Source: an uncultured Prevotellaceae bacterium
Lineage (GTDB): Bacteria > Bacteroidota > Bacteroidia > Bacteroidales > Bacteroidaceae
Assembly (NCBI GenBank): GCA_947176655.1
Contig: CAMWRK010000065.1
Coordinates: 1-10,039, forward strand
Direction: 5' to 3'
Length of the DNA: 10,039 nucleotides
The position numbers and the translations under genes are program-made. Every line of letters begins with the position of its first letter. Position 1 is the stretch's first letter. The notes beneath the pieces were generated by a model. The model was not told where the DNA came from, searched no databases, and was given only the letters and a program-made list of their open reading frames with translations. Shown here piece by piece: positions 6,352-10,039 of this stretch.

Positions 6352-6573
6352 TTAGATTGTCTGTTTCAGTATCTCTCTCCAATATGTCGGCTCAACCTCG
6401 CTCAAAAGGAAGTCTGTAAAGTCCTTCCGTGCGTCCCTGTTCAGTTCGTGGTAGAGTTCACGGAACACGGATATATTGCCGTTGATGTATGTTTCCACCA
6501 TGTACTCGAATATGTTGTCCACCTCATAGTATCTGCATTGTTGCTCTACAGTCTTGCTTCTTCTCTTTGCCAT
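6352..6573 (-). CDS. Hypothetical ICE protein, 73 aa
   Basis: A 73-residue protein with a basic N-terminus (MAKRRSKT) and then an acidic, helix-forming body (VDNIFEYMVETYINGNISVF, FRELYHELNRDARKDFTDFL) ending REILKQTI. It has no signal peptide, no membrane segment and no Cys pair. The pattern resembles small helical ICE accessory or regulatory proteins, but no DNA-binding motif is clear and I do not name a family. It lies 12 bp both before the PcfK-like gene and after the small membrane protein gene, consistent with one operon. Confidence 0.68.
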   Translation of the reverse strand: MAKRRSKTVEQQCRYYEVDNIFEYMVETYINGNISVFRELYHELNRDARKDFTDFLLSEVEPTYWREILKQTI

Positions 6574-6585
6574 GTCGATTAAGGA

Positions 6586-6801
6586 TTAAAGGGTGAATAA
6601 CCAAAGGATGAAGCCGAAGAAGGCGATTGTGGAAAGGATAGCCACGATTATGCCTATCGCCACTCGGAACACTCCGTTTATTATCTCTCTTACGATACCC
6701 CAAAGGATGCCTAACACCCAAAGGGCGGTGCGCACGATTAGGGTGCATATCGCAAGCCCCATGTATTGCGCCATTTGTCTGAAGTCTGCCGTTGCTGTCA
6801 T
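6586..6801 (-). CDS. Small two-helix membrane protein, 71 aa
   Basis: I choose the ATG at 6801 (MTATADFRQMAQYMGLAICT) because the longer frame from 6903 overlaps the upstream gene, while this start lies 7 bp after that gene's stop. Two hydrophobic segments are visible, at about residues 15-38 and 46-70 (VFRVAIGIIVAILSTIAFFG), joined by a short loop with R and E (GIVREIINGVFR). The protein is probably an inner-membrane protein of the ICE with both ends on the same side. Function is unknown; it could be an entry-exclusion or accessory pore factor, but nothing in the sequence proves that. Confidence 0.65.
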   Translation of the reverse strand: MTATADFRQMAQYMGLAICTLIVRTALWVLGILWGIVREIINGVFRVAIGIIVAILSTIAFFGFILWLFTL

Positions 6802-6808
6802 AGCCGTA

Positions 6809-7150
6809 TCATTTGTTAAGTTCCACGATGCTGTCAATCCTGCCGTAAAGGAAATTGCGGAGTGCGGTCTTGTCGGTAGCCTTGTATTCCGCCCAATGCC
6901 CATACTGCTTTACGATGAAGGTTCTGAGAATGTCGGAGAAGTCAAACATCCAGCCTTGCAAGGGGACTGCACTCTTGAAATAGGTGTTGCTGTTCACTTC
7001 TTCGGTGAGCCAATCCTTTTCCTCTCGGTTCATCTGCCCTCCGTTGTTCAGTTTCTCACGCAGGATGTAAACCTTACTGCCTTTTAGTGCTTCCAATGTC
7101 GGCACTTCCCAAGCCACGAATTTTGTTGCTATTGCTGTTCCCATATCCAT
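6809..7150 (-). CDS. Hypothetical ICE protein, 113 aa, first gene of the leftward operon
   Basis: The start at 7150 reads MDMGTAIATKFVAWEVPTLE; a second ATG two codons later is possible. The protein is soluble with mixed charge: EALKGSKVYILREKLNNGGQ, REEKDWLTEEVNSNTYF, then LQGWMFDFSDILRTFIVKQY and a final helix ending IVELNK. It has no membrane part or signal peptide. The region around residues 60-113, with GWxFDFSDIL and WAEYKATDKTALRNFLYGRI, looks well packed and conserved-like. I recall similar unnamed proteins in Bacteroides ICEs but give no function. The leader upstream is very A/T-rich (AAAATCAAAAACAAA before ATG), typical of Bacteroidota translation starts. Confidence 0.7.
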   Translation of the reverse strand: MDMGTAIATKFVAWEVPTLEALKGSKVYILREKLNNGGQMNREEKDWLTEEVNSNTYFKSAVPLQGWMFDFSDILRTFIVKQYGHWAEYKATDKTALRNFLYGRIDSIVELNK

Positions 7151-7205
7151 TTTGTTTTTGATTTTTATTTTTAATGCGGATTCAAGAGCTGAGGGAGTTG
7201 AGTTT

Positions 7206-7213
7206 CAAACTAT
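7206..7213 (-). promoter_or_regulatory. Weak candidate promoter for the leftward operon
   Basis: On the - strand the sequence gaTAGTTTGaaac lies 56 bp before the start at 7150. It resembles the Bacteroides -7 box TAnnTTTG but is one base short between TA and TTTG, and no clear TTG is seen about 19 bases upstream. It is listed only because the leftward operon must start somewhere in 7151-7320 and this is the best match I see. Confidence 0.25.
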
Positions 7214-7313
7214 CTTATCTGCCTCTCGTTTATCCGACATTTTTTTTAATGCGTCTTTCTGTCGCATCGGTCGTTTTCGTTTCGGGTGCTTAAAAAGGTA
7301 GGGATTAGGGAAT

Positions 7314-7385
7314 GCAAGGTTTTTCGGGAAAAATACTACCCAAAGGGCTGGAGATTTTTCCCGAAAACAGGAGGCTTGACCTTGC
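7314..7385. repeat. Foldback element, 13-bp perfect stem with an outer 6-bp stem
   Basis: The inner arms 7321-7333 (ttttcgggaaaaa) and 7355-7367 are exact complements with a 21-base loop. The outer arms gcaagg (7314-7319) and ccttgc (7380-7385) also pair, with a 12-base bulge on the right side. On the - strand the 63-codon open frame here reads ALWVVFFPKNLAFPNPYLF, a string that, as an unverified memory, recurs in many short predicted Bacteroides proteins. That would mean the DNA itself is conserved. It may be an RNA leader, a terminator or a protein-binding site near the ICE end. Confidence 0.6.
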
Positions 7386-7414
7386 TTTCCCGTCAAATCC
7401 CGGAGTTACCTTTG
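7382..7414 (+). promoter_or_regulatory. Bacteroides-type promoter-like motif in the non-coding region
   Basis: TACCTTTG at 7407-7414 matches the -7 consensus TAnnTTTG exactly. A TTG at 7382-7384 lies 22 bp upstream, near the long end of the usual spacing. Transcription would start near 7421 and run rightward into a region without a convincing protein gene, suggesting a small RNA. The same bases (gttacctttgc) also resemble a CTnDOT-type attachment core GTAnnTTTGC, so the motif may be an integrase site and not a promoter. Confidence 0.45.
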
Positions 7415-7420
7415 CGCCCA

Positions 7421-7648
7421 GAACGGAAATGACTGCCTGATGCGGCTCACTGAAAGGCGCGAAAATGGAGGTAAACGGAAGTATAGGCAGATTAGACAGA
7501 AAACTTCAAAAGAGAAATCCGTGAAAACAGGAAGCTCCCAACAAAAAAAGAACATAGCCGGCAACGTGAAACCGGGCAAACCACCTGTAAGGAAGTATGG
7601 TTTTATCTGTCAGGCCAGACGTGTCGGGGTGGGCAGATAAAATTTTCT
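7421..7648 (+). ncRNA. Candidate small RNA between promoter-like motif and T-run hairpin
   Basis: The segment runs from the predicted start of the 7407 promoter to the T-run after the stem 7601-7609/7634-7642 (ttttatctg/cagataaaa). The only open frame is a very basic 66-codon one (7440-7640) with low complexity, which I do not believe is a protein. CTnDOT carries a regulatory RNA, RteR, reported near one end of that element and acting on tra operon expression. An analogous RNA here is plausible, but RteR is about 90 nt and no sequence match is claimed. Boundaries are inferred. Confidence 0.3.
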
Positions 7649-7660
7649 TCCCGGTTTGCC
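7575..7660. repeat. Two nested stems with T-run, probable + strand terminator
   Basis: The inner stem is 7601-7609/7634-7642 (ttttatctg/cagataaaa, 9 bp exact, followed by ttttctt). The outer stem is 7575-7582/7653-7660 (ggcaaacc/ggtttgcc, 8 bp exact). The inner stem plus TTTTCTT fits an intrinsic terminator reading rightward, although the stem is AT-rich. The outer pairing competes with or extends it. Confidence 0.5.
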
Positions 7661-7670
7661 TGCTGTGGGT

Positions 7671-7700
7671 GACGGCTTGTTCCATTTATGGACAAGCGGT
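7671..7700. repeat. Imperfect inverted repeat
   Basis: The arms gacggcttgttc (7671-7682) and ggacaagcggtc pair with one G/G mismatch and one G-T wobble around a 7-base loop (catttat). There is no T-run on either side. It could be a protein-binding site or part of a larger RNA fold. Confidence 0.5.
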
Positions 7701-7799
7701 CACACACGGCTTTCCGCTTCCGGCTCAAAAGAACAGCGAAAAAGAAAAATCATCTGAAAAGCCGTAAAAGCACCTCTTTGGCATAAGCACAAAAGAAAT

Positions 7800-7853
7800 G
7801 GGCCTTGCCTCATTAGTCTAAACAGTTGTTTAGGTGTGAGGCAAAGCCCTTTT
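7800..7853. terminator. Strong hairpin with T-run (two-way terminator candidate)
   Basis: The arms gggccttgcctca (7800-7812) and tgaggcaaagccc (7837-7849) match at 12 of 13 positions. An inner stem ctaaac/gtttag (7818-7823/7828-7833) closes on the loop agtt. TTTT follows at 7850-7853 on the + strand, and on the - strand the stem is followed by atttcttttg. Both directions therefore look like intrinsic terminators. It also forms one arm of the branched structure at 7762-7936. Confidence 0.6.
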
Positions 7854-7869
7854 CTCAGCTTATGCGGTA

Positions 7870-7916
7870 GTCGGCACACGTTCGTTCAAAATTCTTTTGT
7901 ACGATGGTGTGCCGAC
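7870..7916. repeat. Long hairpin, 10-bp perfect outer stem plus 9-bp inner stem
   Basis: The outer arms gtcggcacac (7870-7879) and gtgtgccgac (7907-7916) are exact. A symmetrical 3x3 internal loop separates them from the inner arms cgttcaaaa (7883-7891) and ttttgtacg (7895-7903), which pair at 8 of 9 positions around a 3-base loop. The symmetry suggests a selected RNA or DNA structure. Confidence 0.6.
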
Positions 7917-7964
7917 GGATAAAATCGCTTTTACGGAAAAACCTATATGATAAAGAAAAAATCA

Positions 7965-7996
7965 GGGAGATTCATTTCAAAATCTCCCGTTTTATT
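7965..7996 (+). terminator. Intrinsic terminator
   Basis: The stem gggagatt (7965-7972)/aatctccc (7981-7988) is exact with an 8-base loop and is followed by GTTTTATT, continuing T-rich to 8005. It would end rightward transcripts coming from the structured region, and may protect the host gene downstream from ICE transcription. Confidence 0.65.
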
Positions 7997-8007
7997 GTTA
8001 CTTTTGC
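7997..8007. other. Candidate attachment core (CTnDOT-like TTTGC site)
   Basis: gttacttttgc contains TTACTTTTGC, matching 9 of 10 positions of the CTnDOT insertion-site consensus GTAnnTTTGC. It lies between the last ICE-like structure and the host tamL-like gene, where the junction is expected. A similar 11-mer (gttacctttgc) is at 7405-7415. The motif also overlaps the common promoter pattern TAnnTTTG, so chance is possible. Confidence 0.3.
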
Positions 8008-8180
8008 ATACGAAGAGTTCTTTAAAGGTTACGCAACGCGCAGAAGAATAATGCAGCAGATAACTAACTAAATCGTAACCTATTACTATTATGAGCAATT
8101 AACCTAAGCTCATTTCCAATAAATTACACTCTTTTCGTAACTTCAATTCACAAATATACAAAGAAAAAGCATACGACGAG
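8006..8180. repeat. Short repeats resembling integrase arm sites
   Basis: gcatacgaagag (8006-8017) and gcatacgacgag (8169-8180) are direct repeats with 11 of 12 bases identical. Between them GTTACG occurs at 8028-8033 on the + strand and at 8074-8079 and 8136-8141 on the - strand; the first two form an exact 8-bp inverted repeat (aggttacg/cgtaacct). Such clusters of short direct and inverted repeats next to a core are typical of tyrosine-recombinase attachment regions. Confidence 0.35.
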
Positions 8181-8267
8181 TCCCACGTGCCCTAAAAAAT
8201 ACGTTTTCTGGCATTGGAGCCTGTGGCTATGTGCGGAAAAGGCTGGTAATGGTTCTTGTGGCTGTCA
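8181..8267. other. Downstream region of the tamL-like gene, no clear feature
   Basis: These bases follow the stop of the leftward gene. On the - strand there is a run of six T (8194-8199) preceded by only a weak 4-bp stem, so a terminator for the gene is not convincing. No open frame, tRNA or promoter is evident. Confidence 0.4.
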
Positions 8268-10010
8268 TCAGAACGGGTAACCCACGGCAAAATGGTATCC
8301 CAGGGATTTCCCGAAGGATGGCATATTGTAATATCCGTTCTTGCCTGTATCGTAGGGAGCGTGTATTCCGATGCCGAGGTCGAACCTTATGACAAGAAAT
8401 TCCAGGTCGTAGCGCAGACCGGCACCGGTGCCAAGTGCGAGTTCCTGTCCGAGGTTCTCCCAACTGAAGCGTCCGCCGGGGCGTGCAGGATCGTCCTTGG
8501 TGAGCCAGACATTGCCGGCATCGACGAAGACCGCACCGAAGAGATTGCCAACTAAGGGGAAACGGTACTCGGCGTTGCACTCGAATCGCAAGTTACCCAC
8601 TTGATCCAGATAGGAATAGCTGCTGTTGGCCGGATGGTAGCTGCCTGGGCCTATGCCGCGTACTCCGAAGGCACGTATGCTGTTGGCTCCGCCTGAGGCA
8701 AAGAGGTCGGCATAGGGAGCGGTCTTGTCGCCGTAGTTCCAGATGAAGCCCAGCATGCCGTGCAGTACAAGCTGGCTCTTGGCTGTGAGGCGTATCATGT
8801 GCGAGTATTCGGCGGTGTACTTCTGGAACTGGATGGCCTGCTTCGTGAACAGTGATATGCGATCCTGATGCCTCTTCACCTTGGGGCTGGTCCATGTGAA
8901 ACCGTACTCCAGACTTGGCACCAGTTTGTCGCGCAGACTCTCGTACAGAGCCGGGTTTTCGGTCATCAGTTTGTCGAAGCGTTCTGTGGTGCTGAGCAGA
9001 TGGTTGTATTCCAGATGTATCGGCGTTAATTCGTGTATAATGTTTTCTCCCTTCTGGAATGTCCACTTGATACGCGCGCCGGCACTGATGCTGCCGTAGT
9101 ATCCGGCACGGTTTATCCACTTTGTGTCCAGTTTGAACAGAGTGCTGGCCTGTGTCCTGAGGCTAAGCCTGCGCCAGAGATTGCCGAAGAAGATGAAGCG
9201 CGGATAGGTAAGGTTGAGGTTGCCGCCAAGTTCCCAGGAGTTGATGCCGGTGTTGTCGCCCTGCATGTTGGCTCCGGTCTGCCATTCGTATGAGCCGTTG
9301 ACACCGAGTGTCAGCGTCTCGGCTCCGCGGAAGGCGTTGCGTTTGTTGATGGAGTAGGAGAGGCCTGGCCCGAGAAGTCCGTTGGTCTTGTTGGTAATCT
9401 TGGCCTCAAATTCACTGTCGTAGGGCTTGTCGAGCGTGCATTGTATGTCCACATCCAGAGTGTCGCAGAACCGTGCCGCATCGTAGTTGCCGTGTCTGAG
9501 TGCCGTATCGCGCGGGACGTAGTTGATCTGGACGGAGGAGAATACGCCCATGCCGGACAGCTTGCTTTGCATGAGGTTGTGCAAGTCTTGGCAGTACAGG
9601 TCGCCTTTCTTCTGATACAGGTATCTGTAAAATGCCACCAGGCGCAGCGAGGGCTTGCGTTTCCCGCCTCCGCTCCATCGCATGCTCATGTTGCGTATCT
9701 TGAATGAGTCGGTCAGTTCCCGTGTGTTGTACTTCAGTACAGTTATGCGTGTGTTGCCTATGTGGAACGGTCGTTTGGCCGCGTTGCTCATTGTGGGCGA
9801 TGGAGTTACCTGCAGCTGTACGTGTTGCGGGCGTTGCAGCGTGTCGGCACGGTAGGCTATGTGGTCGCTGCGGAAATAGTAGTGCCCGCGGTTGCGCAGG
9901 AGCGAGGAGAGACGTTCCCTTTCATCGGAAAGGGTAGGGACGCTGAAAGGAGCATCCTTTTTCAGCAGTGTCTCGGACATGTTGTCTCTGATGCTGACTC
10001 TTATAAACAT
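8268..10010 (-). CDS. TamL-like Omp85/BamA-family outer-membrane protein, upstream part missing
   Basis: The open frame has 580 residues from the ATG at 10010. Residues about 20-195 look like POTRA-type repeats (PFSVPTLSDERERLSSLLRN, GDLYCQDLHNLMQSKLSGMG, then LDVDIQCTLDKP). The barrel starts at about residue 200 (SEFEAKITNKTNGLLGPGLS). It contains the conserved Omp85 loop motif as GGANSIRAFGVRGIGPGSY (440-458), the strand motif FVDAGNVW (495-502), and a C-terminal strand ending GYPF, as barrel proteins do. Family members insert or move proteins and lipids at the outer membrane, and the Bacteroidota TamL forms are usually lipoproteins of well over 700 residues. Here the N-terminal lipoprotein signal and first POTRA repeats are absent. 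An in-frame TAA lies at 10031-10029, so the real gene is either frameshifted or truncated near the window edge. It is presumably host chromosome. Confidence 0.8.
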   Translation of the reverse strand: MFIRVSIRDNMSETLLKKDAPFSVPTLSDERERLSSLLRNRGHYYFRSDHIAYRADTLQRPQHVQLQVTPSPTMSNAAKRPFHIGNTRITVLKYNTRELTDSFKIRNMSMRWSGGGKRKPSLRLVAFYRYLYQKKGDLYCQDLHNLMQSKLSGMGVFSSVQINYVPRDTALRHGNYDAARFCDTLDVDIQCTLDKPYDSEFEAKITNKTNGLLGPGLSYSINKRNAFRGAETLTLGVNGSYEWQTGANMQGDNTGINSWELGGNLNLTYPRFIFFGNLWRRLSLRTQASTLFKLDTKWINRAGYYGSISAGARIKWTFQKGENIIHELTPIHLEYNHLLSTTERFDKLMTENPALYESLRDKLVPSLEYGFTWTSPKVKRHQDRISLFTKQAIQFQKYTAEYSHMIRLTAKSQLVLHGMLGFIWNYGDKTAPYADLFASGGANSIRAFGVRGIGPGSYHPANSSYSYLDQVGNLRFECNAEYRFPLVGNLFGAVFVDAGNVWLTKDDPARPGGRFSWENLGQELALGTGAGLRYDLEFLVIRFDLGIGIHAPYDTGKNGYYNMPSFGKSLGYHFAVGYPF

Positions 10011-10039
10011 CAGACTCTGCCGACGATCTTACGCGTGTA

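Larger units (their letters stand above)
7762..7936. ncRNA. Branched nested inverted repeats, candidate structured RNA or foldback element
   Basis: Four sets of exact or near-exact complementary arms nest in 175 bases. The closing stem is 7762-7771/7927-7936 (ccgtaaaagc/gcttttacgg). Inside are stem 7781-7788/7858-7865 (gcataagc/gcttatgc), which holds a hairpin at 7800-7849, and a separate hairpin at 7870-7916. The arrangement closes on itself like a multi-way junction, as in structured RNAs. No open reading frame covers it, and no reverse transcriptase is nearby. The coding strand is not known, since the arms pair on both strands. A DNA-level foldback used by the ICE recombinase or relaxase is the main alternative. 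Confidence 0.45.

Noticed and set aside
5944..6582. 212-codon hydrophobic + strand frame resembling a membrane protein
   Set aside because: It is the complement of the PcfK-like and 73-aa genes; the hydrophobic look comes from antisense of acidic and charged codons.
7205..7396. 63-codon - strand frame
   Set aside because: It runs straight through the 13-bp foldback, has a lysine/arginine-rich tail and no domain; better explained by a DNA or RNA element.
7440..7640. 66-codon + strand frame, very basic
   Set aside because: It is low-complexity and ends inside the terminator-like stem; I prefer a non-coding RNA reading.
7762..7936. Retron msr-msd RNA or CRISPR array
   Set aside because: The nested arms recall a retron RNA but no reverse transcriptase is present, and there are no regularly spaced direct repeats as in CRISPR.
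7151..8267. oriT or tRNA attachment site
   Set aside because: No relaxase or mobilisation gene is in the window to support an oriT, and I found no cloverleaf or tRNA 3' end; the repeats are better treated as RNA structures or integrase sites.
8593..9120. 175-codon - strand frame
   Set aside because: It is an alternative frame inside the TamL-like gene, rich in H, R and Q as expected from a frame shift of that gene.

Overview
The window reads as one end of a Bacteroidales integrative conjugative element (ICE) of the CTnDOT/CTnERL type, followed by host chromosome. The evidence is the gene order tail of traN, traO, traP, traQ, phage-type lysozyme on the + strand, an opposing block with DUF3873-like, PcfJ-like and PcfK-like genes, promoter motifs of the Bacteroides form TAnnTTTG, and a TamL-type Omp85 protein, a Bacteroidota outer-membrane family. 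Protein content cannot place the host below order; Bacteroides, Parabacteroides or a Prevotella relative all fit.

Layout. 1-2662 (+): end of the tra operon, tightly packed (2-bp and 7-bp gaps, then two ATGA overlaps). It encodes the end of the periplasmic/outer-membrane channel proteins (TraN, TraO), a primase-like protein (TraP), a lipoprotein (TraQ) and a secreted peptidoglycan-cutting lysozyme. 2670-2739: a perfect 18-bp inverted repeat, probably the operon terminator, then a promoter. 2762-3409 (+): an AT-rich cargo gene whose sequence fits an ADP-ribosyltransferase fold but with Gln where the catalytic Glu is expected. 3425-3495: stem-loops where the two transcription directions meet. 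3502-7150 (-): an eight-gene block, read from 7150 down to 3502: 113-aa unknown, 71-aa two-helix membrane protein, 73-aa unknown, PcfK-like, PcfJ-like, 85-aa unknown, DUF3873-like, 82-aa unknown, and finally a 102-aa unknown after an internal GC-rich hairpin. That is nine genes if the last, possibly separately controlled, gene is counted.

7151-8267 has no convincing protein gene but is packed with inverted repeats: a 13-bp foldback (7321-7367), a promoter-like motif (7407-7414), nested stems ending in a T-run (7575-7660), another foldback (7671-7700), a branched set of nested stems (7762-7936), a classic terminator (7965-7996), and then short direct and inverted repeats (7997-8180) that look like integrase sites. 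This probably holds one or more small RNAs and the ICE end. The ICE/host junction should lie here because 8268-10010 (-) is a TamL-like chromosomal gene, read towards the ICE. Its upstream part is cut off by the window edge and also interrupted by an in-frame stop 29 bp before the window end.

Most worth a second look: the degenerate ADP-ribosyltransferase-like cargo, the branched RNA-like structure at 7762-7936, and the repeat cluster at the presumed element end.
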